Below are positions 9,221-17,244 of a DNA stretch of 64,000 nt, one piece after another. The first letter of the stretch is position 1. Every line of letters starts with the position of its first letter. The position numbers were made by a program, and so were the translations under genes. The DNA is from Streptococcaceae bacterium. Its GTDB lineage: Bacteria > Bacillota > Bacilli > Lactobacillales > Streptococcaceae. The notes under the pieces are model-generated. The model ran no database searches, had not been told where the DNA came from, and saw only the letters and a program-made list of their open reading frames with translations. The stretch covers positions 1 to 64,000 of the forward strand of contig JAKVKP010000003.1 in the NCBI GenBank assembly GCA_022484805.1. Direction: 5' to 3'.

Positions 9221-9292
9221 AGATAACTACTATCTAAAGTGACATAAGCTAGATAGTGACGTCTTAGGGACTTATCTCACAGTCCCTTTTTT
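9221..9292 (+). ncRNA. Candidate small structured RNA ending in a terminator
   Basis: On the plus strand a 7-bp stem (ACTATCT at 9229-9235 with AGATAGT at 9251-9257) is followed by a second perfect 7-bp stem (AGGGACT/AGTCCCT, 9266-9287) and a run of six T. That is the form of a small RNA or a leader with an intrinsic terminator. No gene on the plus strand precedes it: the flanking operon runs the other way. No known family was recognised and the 5' end is not defined. It could also be the relic of an attenuated leader whose gene has decayed. Confidence 0.35.
9266..9292 (+). terminator. Rho-independent terminator without an upstream gene
   Basis: Stem AGGGACT/AGTCCCT with an 8-nt loop followed by TTTTTT. 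It is orphaned: there is no plus-strand gene to its left. Confidence 0.75.
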
Positions 9293-10064
9293 GTTCGTAA
9301 GTGCACCAATAAATTTCCTTAATATCTTGTTACGATTAATCGATAAAATTAATCGTTTCTTCTTTCTATATCTGTTAAATACTTTATATTTATCAATAGT
9401 AGTTTTATTAGCCGAGTGCAGTTACCTCTTGCTTCTTTATAGCTATTCTTTTAGATTATGACAATTTTTTTATAAAAATTGCAAGTTGAAAATTCAGAAT
9501 GGATAACAACCTCTTTAAGTTTCTCAATGTCCCATAGAGCCTCTACTGATGTTAAAATTTTCGTTCTTTCAGTCACTTCACCAATTCTAACCGTATGTTT
9601 TAAAGCATCACCATTTCATTTCATATCCCTTATGGTATTATTGTTTAGAATGATAAACTATATAAAGTCTAGTCCAAATGAATAAAATTTTTCTAGATTT
9701 ATCACCAATGCAGCATGCGTTCATTTACCAGTTTCAATACCACGATGGAATATGAGAACATCTTCTTGATAAATATTTGGATTGGTTGCTACTACTCAGT
9801 TGAAAAGCGCCACTATCTTGTTCTAGATACGGAGTCAGGTTGAAACACCTACAACATCTAACTCATTCGTAAACAACTTAACAGAGAGATTTCAAGTTCG
9901 AGTTTTAGAAACTCAAGGAGTGGATGTTCTAACCTCTCAATCCATTAAGTATACTTTTCTCAAATAAATGAATAATACGAATATAAATACAGCAATGGTT
10001 CATAGGATTATCCAATCAAAACCGAGAGATTAAAATCCTAAATATGATACACGAGGTGTTTCTA
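9293..10064. other. Intergenic, probably decayed DNA
   Basis: About 770 bp without a convincing intact gene. All frames are interrupted; short open pieces (9451-9624 minus, about 9837-9966 plus) have no good ribosome sites. No transposase motif, inverted repeat end or tRNA was recognised. Confidence 0.5.
9451..9624 (-). pseudogene. Possible gene remnant
   Basis: Minus-strand reading from the ATG at 9624 meets a TGA after two codons, then stays open for about 55 codons (for example VRIGEVTERTKILTSVEAL, then KLKEVVIHSEF) to the TAA at 9451. The residue mix looks like real protein rather than an antisense artefact, but I do not recognise the family and the fragment is short. A second short open fragment with protein-like composition lies on the plus strand at about 9837-9966. 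The region may be the ruin of one or more genes. Confidence 0.25.
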
Positions 10065-10541
10065 ATGACTTTAACATTATATTCTGCTAAACAAAATGAT
10101 TTACAAATTATTTTTAATATCCAAAAAAAAGCATTTGAAGCTTTATATTTTAGGTATAAAGACGATGCTACTTCTCCATACAAAGAAACATTTGAAGATT
10201 TAGAAAAAAAATTTAATCAAACAAATAATCACTATTTTTTAATTAAAAATAAAAATGTCTCAATTGGCTTCTTAAAAATTACAAAAAAAAACGAAGAGTC
10301 TGTAATAAGAATTTCTCCAATCGCAATAATACCTATGTTTGAAAAAAATGGTTACGGAAAGCAAGCTATACTTATGGCAGAAAAAATATTCAATGCACAA
10401 AAATCAATTTTAAGCACCATAAAACAGGAAAAGAAATTAATTAGGTTTTATCAATCTTGTGGCTACAATTTAAATGGATATAAACAATCAAAAACTAAAG
10501 GTTTAACATTTGCTTTTTTTGAAAAAAAAATAAGTATATAA
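10065..10541 (+). CDS. GNAT-family N-acetyltransferase
   Basis: 158-residue protein with a GNAT fold: N-terminal LYSAKQNDLQIIFNIQKKAF, a beta-strand NVSIGFLKI, the acetyl-CoA loop approximated by MFEKNGYGKQAILMAEKIF (the usual RxxGxG/A appears as KNGYGK), and the C-terminal IRFYQSCGYN typical of this superfamily. It would transfer an acetyl group from acetyl-CoA to an unknown amine. The start is the ATG at 10065, with GAGGTG about 7 bp upstream, not the upstream ATG at 10044. It stands alone between two non-coding stretches and is very AT- and Lys-rich compared with its neighbours, which suggests an accessory gene. Confidence 0.8.
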   Translation: MTLTLYSAKQNDLQIIFNIQKKAFEALYFRYKDDATSPYKETFEDLEKKFNQTNNHYFLIKNKNVSIGFLKITKKNEESVIRISPIAIIPMFEKNGYGKQAILMAEKIFNAQKSILSTIKQEKKLIRFYQSCGYNLNGYKQSKTKGLTFAFFEKKISI

Positions 10542-11180
10542 TATTCTCTTTATAAATCACTAATTGAGCTATTCTGAATCTCATGGTCTTCAATTACATA
10601 TCTAGCTGCTTTTGACCCCTAACAATTACGTATTTTTCGTTAATTCACTCATTTGACACCTGTGTCTTTTCAATTTATGCTATATTTTTACTAAAAGAGT
10701 AATTTAATAATTTCTAGAACTTGGCACACATGATAATCAGGTTGCACATAATCACTTTTCATTTGTTCGATTTAAAAAATATAAATTTTAAAAAGAAATT
10801 TACTAGTGATAATCCCAAAATGCTGTTACCCAACAGTTTGAACTTATTTAATATTCCATGGTAATATTAAACAAAGTAAAAAATTCTTGAAATCCATTTG
10901 AGTAATCTTAAAATAGTCAGTACTTTTTTACATTTCATGATTAAAATTTCTTTCCAATATTGTTATTAATTTACGATATCTATTTACTCTAACTATTTTA
11001 GAGAGTAAAGGGATATTTGACTCTGGAAAAGAATACTGTAAACAACAAATGGAGTGTATGATTACTAACCCAGCTCAAAAATTATATAAAATAGTTCTAA
11101 TATTAATTTATGTGAAAAATATTTAACTAGAAAATAAATTGGTTCATTTATAATCGTTCAAACCCTTGATAAATAAACAA
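10542..11180. other. Non-coding stretch with an orphan promoter-like sequence
   Basis: No supported gene in about 640 bp. A plus-strand TTGACA (10653-10658), 17-bp spacer and TATGCT (10676-10681) look like a sigma-A promoter but lead to no ORF with a ribosome site. A 43-codon open stretch from about 10730 has no ribosome site and was not called. Confidence 0.5.
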
Positions 11181-11260
11181 AAAAAAGAGCACATGATAAA
11201 GTATCCTTAGTGCTGCTACCTTCCGGTCCTGACACGCTTCGGATATTTACCATTGCTCCT
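11181..11260 (-). ncRNA. ffs: Small signal recognition particle RNA (4.5S-type)
   Basis: On the minus strand the conserved SRP apical domain is clear: GTGTCAGGACCGGAAGG followed by TAGCAGCACTAAG (internal loops and GGAA tetraloop bound by Ffh). The 5' part GAGCAATGGTAAATATCC pairs with the 3' part GGATACTTTATCATGTGCTC, giving an approximately 75-nt hairpin without an Alu domain, followed by a T-run terminator at 11181-11186. It lies just downstream of tadA on the same strand, as in Bacillus and many other Firmicutes; the usual following genes dnaX-yaaK-recR are absent here. Confidence 0.93.
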
Positions 11261-11291
11261 TAATTAATATAACGTAGATTGGAAAAAATGT

Positions 11292-11762
11292 CTATGCCTT
11301 TCGGCGTTCTTTAAAAAAACTTTGCATAATTGCCTGACATTCATCTGCCAAAATGCCTCGTTCGACATAAACTTGATGATTGAGTCGTTCATCTGCTAAT
11401 GCTTGATAGAGACTGTCAACAGCTCCAAATTTTTGATTGGCTGCACCATAATAGAGCTCTGAAATTCGAGCAAGACCAATAGCTCCTGCACACATTACAC
11501 AGGGCTCAATGGTTACAAAAAGTTGGCAATCAATTAATCGCCAGTTATTCAAAAACTGATTCGCCGCCTCAATCACATTTATTTCAGCATGTGCTGTTGA
11601 AATTTGTCTTAATTCTCTCTGATTAAAGCTTCGGGCAATTACCTTTTTATCCTTGACAATCACCGCGCCGATTGGTATCTCTTCAAGTTGATAAGCTTTT
11701 TCAGCCTCCAGAAGCGCCTCAAACATGAAGGCTGATTTTTCTGCCTCAGAAAAACTACTCAT
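11292..11762 (-). CDS. tadA: tRNA-specific adenosine deaminase TadA
   Basis: Converts adenosine 34 to inosine in tRNA-Arg(ACG), allowing wobble decoding. 156 residues with the zinc/catalytic motif HAE (His58, Glu60) and PCVMC (Cys88, Cys91), as in the cytidine-deaminase fold. The N-terminal extension before GAVIVKD is of normal length for bacterial TadA. I chose the ATG at 11762, 9 bp after AGGGG; the ATG at 11768 would be only 3 bp from that site. It is followed by the SRP RNA on the same strand. Confidence 0.93.
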   Translation of the reverse strand: MSSFSEAEKSAFMFEALLEAEKAYQLEEIPIGAVIVKDKKVIARSFNQRELRQISTAHAEINVIEAANQFLNNWRLIDCQLFVTIEPCVMCAGAIGLARISELYYGAANQKFGAVDSLYQALADERLNHQVYVERGILADECQAIMQSFFKERRKA

Positions 11763-11871
11763 TATCATAAACCCCTAACTAATTGCTTTTTCAAACTATT
11801 ATAGCATGATTCGTAAAATTCAAAAAAATGATAAATACATAATCGAAATTTAGTATTTATCATTGAAAATT

Positions 11872-13554
11872 TTACTGTTCGGTAACTTCAACTAAAATCA
11901 CTTGATACGGATTTAGCTGAAGTAATTGCTCTTGATTTGTCGAATGCGCGTCGTTTGACAAAATGAGTTGATATTTTTCGTTTTGGCGATACTTTTGCAG
12001 TTCAATTGCTTGATTTTGAAAATTACAAATTACACGAACTGTCTTACCTGCTAAATGACGGTCATAGGCAACAATGTTATCTAAATCGAGATAGACCGGT
12101 CTAAAATCACCATAAATTAAAATTTCACGATAAGCTGATTTTTGTCTAATTTCAATCATTCTTCGATAAAAATTCAAAATTGAATTTGCATCATTACGTT
12201 CAGTCGCCACATTATATTCTCGATAATCATCATTGACTGGTAGCCAAGGTTGAGCCGACGAAAAGCCAGCATATATTTCATCCTGCCATTGCATTGGTGT
12301 TCGTGCATTATCACGGCTTCGATGTAGAACAGCCTTCAATGCCTCAGATGTTGAAAAATTAGCCGCTAAAGCAACTTGATATTGATCCTTTGTTTGAATA
12401 TCATCAAAAACATTTGGATCTTTAATTGTCGCATTTTTCATGCCTAATTCTTGACCTTGATAGATAAATGGTGTGCCTCTTAGGAAGAAGTCTAGCGCAC
12501 CAATCATTGTTGTACTTGCGAAATTAATCTGATCAGCCTCAAAGAAACGATTGACCACACGCGCCGAGTCATGATTTTCCATATGATTTGGTGACCAGAC
12601 ACCAAACTCTTTTAGGATTTTTTGTGATTGATAGACCTTTTGCTGCCATTCCTTGACAGTCCAAGGTTTTCTAACATACCAAGGCTCACCGTTGGTCCCG
12701 TCTGGCACGTCATAGCTGAAATCGAAAATCATTGAAAAATAGCCATTTTCACCAGAATATTCAGGTAGCTGTGCCAATGGAACACCAAAGGCTTCACCAA
12801 CCGTCACGCAATCATAATTTTGAAAAGTCGCCGCTTTTAGCTCAGTCAAAAATTCACCAATACCAGCTTGGTTTTGACTCCCCAAATTAACGCTTGCTAA
12901 GCCATCTGGTCCATCACTCGGAAAATCTGGAAATGCTTGATTTTTCTTCAAATAAACAATCGCATCGACACGAAAACCGCCGATGCCCTTATCAAGCCAA
13001 TAATTAATCATTTTATAAATTTCTTGGCGTAATTCAGGATTTTCCCAGTTTAGATCCGGCTGCTCCTTAGCAAAAACATGCATATAATATTCATCTTCAC
13101 TACCCGGTAGCTTAGTCCAAACGCTACCACCAAAAATTGAGCGCCAATTTGTCAGGTGATCTGCTTTTCTAATCACAAAATAGTCACGTTCTTTGCTATT
13201 AGGGTCAGCAATCGCTTTTTGAAACCATTCATGCTGGTCTGAACAATGGTTCACAACTAAATCAAATAAAAGCTTGATGCCTCTTTGACTGGCAGCCTCA
13301 ATCAATTCCTCCAAATCAGCATTACTACCAAAAATTGGATCAACGGCGTAATAGTCCGAAATATCATAACCATTGTCAACCATTGGCGACTTGAAAAAGG
13401 GTGAAATCCAAATAATATTTATCCCTAAATCAACTAAATAATCTAATTTTTCAATTATGCCACGCAAATCACCAATGCCATCACCATTTGAATCATAAAA
13501 GCTTTTGGGATAAATTTGATAAGCAACTGCTTCTTTCCACCACTTTTTTTCCAC
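11872..13554 (-). CDS. GH13 alpha-glucosidase (oligo-1,6-glucosidase subfamily, probable alpha-1,4 specificity)
   Basis: 560-residue cytoplasmic GH13 enzyme hydrolysing terminal glucose from short alpha-glucosides. Region I DLVVNHCSD; region II GGFRVDAIVYL with nucleophile Asp197; region III VGEAFG with acid/base Glu254; region IV ENHDSAR with Asp329. These positions match the oligo-1,6-glucosidase subfamily. The residue right after the nucleophile is Ala rather than the Val found in alpha-1,6-specific members, which in this family goes with alpha-1,4 (maltose-type) specificity. The start is GTG 13554, with GAAGGTG 6 bp upstream; GTG 13563 lies inside that site. It is the last gene of the sugar ABC operon and probably acts on the imported sugar. 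Confidence 0.92.
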   Translation of the reverse strand: MEKKWWKEAVAYQIYPKSFYDSNGDGIGDLRGIIEKLDYLVDLGINIIWISPFFKSPMVDNGYDISDYYAVDPIFGSNADLEELIEAASQRGIKLLFDLVVNHCSDQHEWFQKAIADPNSKERDYFVIRKADHLTNWRSIFGGSVWTKLPGSEDEYYMHVFAKEQPDLNWENPELRQEIYKMINYWLDKGIGGFRVDAIVYLKKNQAFPDFPSDGPDGLASVNLGSQNQAGIGEFLTELKAATFQNYDCVTVGEAFGVPLAQLPEYSGENGYFSMIFDFSYDVPDGTNGEPWYVRKPWTVKEWQQKVYQSQKILKEFGVWSPNHMENHDSARVVNRFFEADQINFASTTMIGALDFFLRGTPFIYQGQELGMKNATIKDPNVFDDIQTKDQYQVALAANFSTSEALKAVLHRSRDNARTPMQWQDEIYAGFSSAQPWLPVNDDYREYNVATERNDANSILNFYRRMIEIRQKSAYREILIYGDFRPVYLDLDNIVAYDRHLAGKTVRVICNFQNQAIELQKYRQNEKYQLILSNDAHSTNQEQLLQLNPYQVILVEVTEQ

Positions 13555-13689
13555 TTTTTTCACCTTCTTAAATTGTTAATTTCACACGATACTGAATGCA
13601 CTTTAACACATCTTTCAACATGTTATCAATCAATAATATCTGGTTAGCTCTATCACTTTTCCAAACGATAATCCAGAGTTTTTACCCTC

Positions 13690-14541
13690 TTATTTTACCG
13701 CACCATCTGCCATACCTTTAATGATTTGTTTTTGTAAAAATAAAAATAAAATGATAACAGGAATTACGGTAATCATAACTGCTGGGAACATCAAGTCCCA
13801 AGGTACTGTATAAGGTCCCTCTTTTAGTCTAGCATAATATAAAGCAAGGGTGAGCGTTTTATTTTCTGAATCTCCCAATACTAAAAATGGCAATAAGTAG
13901 TCATTCCAAATCCACATAGAATTTAAAATAATGACGGTCACTGTTGTTGGTTTGACAAGTGGCATTACGATACCAAAATAAACTTGAAAAACATTTGCAC
14001 CATCAATAATTGCTGCTTCCTCTAGCGAAGCTGGCACACTTTTCATAAAGCCATGATAAAGGAATGTAGACATCGCTAAACCAAAACCACCGTACATGAA
14101 AATCAAGCCAGTTACATTTTTAAGCCCGAGATCTTCAAAAATTGAAATGAGCGGATACATTAAAGCCTGAAAAGGAATCAGCATTGATGAAGTAAATAAT
14201 AATAAAATAAACATTGAAATCTTACTTTTAAATCGTACCATCATCCAAGCTGCACTTGAAGATAAAATTACAATAAAGCCAACTGCTAAAACAGTTATCA
14301 ACACCGTTAATAAGAATGATGGAATAATTTTAATTTCAACCATGGCATTAATGATATACTCAAATGTTAATTTTTGAGGTAAAGCAAGTGGTGAATCAAT
14401 GATTTCAGCTTTTGATTTAAATGAATTAATAAACATAAAAGCAATTGGAAAAATAGTTAAAAATCCCATAATTAATAAAACAAGAAACATCAGTAGCTGA
14501 CCAATTTTTTGACCTGTTGTTTTAACTGAACGATCCATCAC
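13690..14541 (-). CDS. CUT1 sugar ABC transporter permease (MsmG/MalG type)
   Basis: 283-residue membrane protein with six predicted helices and the ATPase-coupling loop EEAAIIDGANVFQVYFGIVMPLVKP (MalG family). It pairs with the MalF-type permease whose gene overlaps its start by 4 bp (ATGA). It probably imports an alpha-glucoside oligosaccharide given the neighbouring alpha-glucosidase. No ATPase is encoded in this operon; such systems in lactic acid bacteria and streptococci share a general MsmK-type ATPase made elsewhere. Confidence 0.92.
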   Translation of the reverse strand: MMDRSVKTTGQKIGQLLMFLVLLIMGFLTIFPIAFMFINSFKSKAEIIDSPLALPQKLTFEYIINAMVEIKIIPSFLLTVLITVLAVGFIVILSSSAAWMMVRFKSKISMFILLLFTSSMLIPFQALMYPLISIFEDLGLKNVTGLIFMYGGFGLAMSTFLYHGFMKSVPASLEEAAIIDGANVFQVYFGIVMPLVKPTTVTVIILNSMWIWNDYLLPFLVLGDSENKTLTLALYYARLKEGPYTVPWDLMFPAVMITVIPVIILFLFLQKQIIKGMADGAVK

Positions 14542-15449
14542 ATCTCCACCTCTTTTCTTTTCGTGATTACAACCTGCGTAATCGAGATTGCTGCAACAAC
14601 TATAAAGAAGACTACAGCCTCTGCTTGTGCAATACCATAATTATTATTCGTATCCGTCGTAACACGCAAGATTTGTGCAGCTAACATCCGATAGCCTTGC
14701 GGTGCATTGTTTGTTAAAGCAATATTTTGATCCAATAGCATAAAGCATTTCGATAAAACTAGAAAAAAAACAATCGTAAAGCTTGGCATTAACATTGGAA
14801 TGGTTATTTTAAAGAATTTTTGGATTGAATTTGCACCGTCAATTGAAGCTGCTTCATATAAGTCATCTGGAATGTTCGCAAGTCCTGTTGTATAAATAAT
14901 CATCATGTAGCCAGACATTTGCCAAACAACCATAATTAAGATGGCAACTAATAGTTTTGTCTGCCCCTTATCTGTCATATATGTCAAAAATTCAAAAGGA
15001 AAAATACCATCTTTACCAAAAAGCACCTTGGTAAAAATATTGCTATAAATAAAGAGCCAAATAAAACCTAGTGATAGACCACCTAATAGATTAGGTAAGA
15101 AGAATGTTGCTCTAAAGAAGCCTACTGCTTTACCAATTGCATTTATTAATAAGGCCTGAGCCAATGCAACAATATTAACTGCAATTACCGCTATGACTGT
15201 AAATTTAACGGAGAATAAGAAAGCTGATCTGAAGGATTCTTGCTTAAAAGCAGCAATATAGTTCTGCAAGCCGATAATTGCTTCAAAGGGATTATCCGTT
15301 CGACCATTCGCACCAATAAAATATGAGCCGCGCCAGCCAGTAAAAGAATAAAAAATACCAATAATAAATGGAATTAAAACAACTGCTATAAAAACAAATA
15401 AGGCCGGTAATACAAATGGGAAAAACCATTTTTTATAGAAATTAGACAT
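14538..15449 (-). CDS. CUT1 sugar ABC transporter permease (MsmF/MalF type)
   Basis: 303-residue permease with a hydrophobic N-terminal helix (FVLPALFVFIAVVLIPFIIG), a long periplasm-type loop and the coupling motif YEAASIDGANSIQKFFKITIPML. It is the MalF-type partner of the gene at 13690-14541. An AAGGGGG ribosome site precedes the ATG. It is separated from the binding-protein gene by 131 bp holding a stem-loop (15521-15557), which probably lets the binding protein be made in excess over the permeases. Confidence 0.92.
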   Translation of the reverse strand: MSNFYKKWFFPFVLPALFVFIAVVLIPFIIGIFYSFTGWRGSYFIGANGRTDNPFEAIIGLQNYIAAFKQESFRSAFLFSVKFTVIAVIAVNIVALAQALLINAIGKAVGFFRATFFLPNLLGGLSLGFIWLFIYSNIFTKVLFGKDGIFPFEFLTYMTDKGQTKLLVAILIMVVWQMSGYMMIIYTTGLANIPDDLYEAASIDGANSIQKFFKITIPMLMPSFTIVFFLVLSKCFMLLDQNIALTNNAPQGYRMLAAQILRVTTDTNNNYGIAQAEAVVFFIVVAAISITQVVITKRKEVEM

Positions 15450-15520
15450 GTTGCCCCCTTAATAAATAAAACACCAACATAATTAATAATTTAATTATTT
15501 ATCAACAAAGTAATTTACCA

Positions 15521-15557
15521 TTAAAACGAAACCCGCACTGCTTGAAACAATACGGGT
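15521..15557 (-). terminator. Intra-operon stem-loop between binding protein and permeases
   Basis: Minus strand ACCCGTATTG/CAGTGCGGGT (10 bp with two G-U pairs, 7-nt loop) followed by a T-rich tract. It probably acts as a partial terminator or mRNA 3' stabiliser after the binding-protein gene. Confidence 0.6.
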
Positions 15558-15580
15558 ATTCATTTTTCTCATTTTATCAA

Positions 15581-17080
15581 CTATTGACCACTTTCTGCTT
15601 TAAACTGTTTCCATGTCTTAACAACCGTATCAACATAATTATCATAATCTGTTTCTGACCATGTTTCTTTAGTCATATAATCGGACTTAAGAATATTACC
15701 GACAGTATCATTGAATGAGCCTGGCGTGCCATCAAATGGATTACCAAGTGTTGGACCTGCTGCAACATATTCAGCAACTGCATTATTTAGTTTATTCGGT
15801 GAAGAAGTATCCTCTAAATCGTTATACATAATGAAGCCAGCTTCTTCCTTCAAGAATTTTTTACCACGTTCAGAGGTATAAAGCCAAACAAGAAAGTCAG
15901 CTGCTGTTTCTTGCTGCGCCTTACTGGCTTGTTTATTAATAATAAAATAGTTTGGTACAAATGCAGGAATCGTTGTATTAATTAGGTCTGCAGTGCGACC
16001 TTCAATTTTAATATCACTATCCTCAACTGGCCATTTAACAGGAACTAATGCCATTGTCTCTACAATATCCTTATCAATCTCTACTAGATTCGGATAAATC
16101 CAGTTTCCCTGTTTTAAGAAAATGCCCTTATGTTCTGCAAAGTTTGATAATGAAACATCATAGTTACCCGTTGTATTATCAATAAAATCTGCACCACGTT
16201 TAGTCGCGCCATCCTTACCAGCAGTATACGAATACTCTAAGTCAAGAGCTTCAATTTCATGCTTCAAAGCCGATTTAGCATCCTTGATTCCCTCATCCCC
16301 AGTTGCTGAGAAGGCATCCGATTGATTTTGGAATACCGTATTTAGTGGGAAAGAAACCCAGTGATTCATATAAGTCCATGTTTCAGAAGGAGAGACACAA
16401 AAAACGCCATTTAATTGCTTGGTCAACTCGCCTTTACTAGCAGCAAAAGTATATTCATTACCATTAATTTTGAATGAAGAAACTGTATTCGATTTAATAT
16501 AAGCATCCGCAGCCTTTACAAAATTTGCCCAAGCTTGATAATCTGTTTCAGCTTTCATGTCTTTAAGAAATGCTTCTGAATCACCAGCAATCAATTCTTT
16601 CAATAATTCAGTATCCACCTGATATCCATAGCCTTCAATATTATAAGGCAGTCCGAAATTTTCACCATTATCAGCAGTTAATCTTTGTGCCTCAGGTACT
16701 TCATCAGCTAATTTTTTTAACTCTTTATTATCTGAATCACTGATATCTAACATATAATCCCCAGATGCCGGTCCCCAATTATTCAGTGTTCCTGAAGAAA
16801 AAATAGTTGGTGGTGTATTGGAATTAAATTCTGTTGTTTGAATTTCTGTGCCGTTCTGTGCACCAACGGTCATGCTATAGGTTTTGACCTTTATTCCCTT
16901 TTCCTCACCGTACTCCTTAACCAATGCCTTTAACGAGTCTGCAATTTCACCTTTGCCATTAAAAACGTATAAAAATTCATCATCACTTCCCTTTGAGCTT
17001 CCAGCGTTGCCACAAGCGGTTAATGATGCAAACGTAGCAGCCGCAAGCAGTGCTACCCCCAATTTTTGCCATTTTTTCAT
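15581..17080 (-). CDS. Sugar ABC transporter substrate-binding lipoprotein
   Basis: 499-residue extracellular solute-binding protein (family 1, MalE/MsmE type). Lipoprotein signal: MKKWQKLGVALLAAATF followed by lipobox LTAC, so it is lipidated at the Cys and tethered outside the membrane. The ATG at 17080 has GGGAGGAA 6 bp upstream; an upstream in-frame start would add an implausible hydrophobic leader. It is the first gene of the transport operon, downstream of a good sigma-A promoter (17141-17169) and a cre site (17115-17129). It delivers an oligosaccharide, probably an alpha-glucoside, to the permeases that follow. Confidence 0.92.
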   Translation of the reverse strand: MKKWQKLGVALLAAATFASLTACGNAGSSKGSDDEFLYVFNGKGEIADSLKALVKEYGEEKGIKVKTYSMTVGAQNGTEIQTTEFNSNTPPTIFSSGTLNNWGPASGDYMLDISDSDNKELKKLADEVPEAQRLTADNGENFGLPYNIEGYGYQVDTELLKELIAGDSEAFLKDMKAETDYQAWANFVKAADAYIKSNTVSSFKINGNEYTFAASKGELTKQLNGVFCVSPSETWTYMNHWVSFPLNTVFQNQSDAFSATGDEGIKDAKSALKHEIEALDLEYSYTAGKDGATKRGADFIDNTTGNYDVSLSNFAEHKGIFLKQGNWIYPNLVEIDKDIVETMALVPVKWPVEDSDIKIEGRTADLINTTIPAFVPNYFIINKQASKAQQETAADFLVWLYTSERGKKFLKEEAGFIMYNDLEDTSSPNKLNNAVAEYVAAGPTLGNPFDGTPGSFNDTVGNILKSDYMTKETWSETDYDNYVDTVVKTWKQFKAESGQ

Positions 17081-17114
17081 AAATTCCTCCCAGTAGTAAA
17101 AAATAGTGAAATAA

Positions 17115-17129
17115 AGTAAGCGCTTCCAT
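17115..17129 (-). promoter_or_regulatory. Catabolite-responsive element (cre)
   Basis: Minus strand ATGGAAGCGCTTACT fits WTGNAANCGNWNNCW at every position. It lies just downstream of the expected transcription start of the sugar ABC operon, a typical place for CcpA-mediated roadblock repression. LacI-family local regulators bind similar sites, so the neighbouring LacI protein could also use it. Confidence 0.8.
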
Positions 17130-17140
17130 TTACATTTAAA

Positions 17141-17169
17141 ATGATAACAATAAGCCAATTAATTGTCAA
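17141..17169 (-). promoter_or_regulatory. Sigma-A promoter of the alpha-glucoside ABC operon
   Basis: -35 TTGACA (17164-17169), 17-bp spacer, -10 TATCAT (17141-17146). A second LacI-type half-palindrome with a central CG (TGAAAACGATTGACA) overlaps the -35, so the local LacI regulator probably competes with RNA polymerase here. Confidence 0.82.
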
Positions 17170-17244
17170 TCGTTTTCATGAAAAAGTAAAAAAGAAAAGA
17201 ATCACGATTTATAGTTCATCTTTTTCTTTAATTTATACATTATA

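Noticed and set aside
9479-9685. Plus-strand open frame of 68 codons
   Set aside because: No ribosome site; the opposite strand looks more protein-like (possible remnant 9451-9624).
10730-10862. 43-codon open stretch after an orphan promoter-like sequence
   Set aside because: No ribosome site, AT-rich low-complexity composition, no recognisable similarity.
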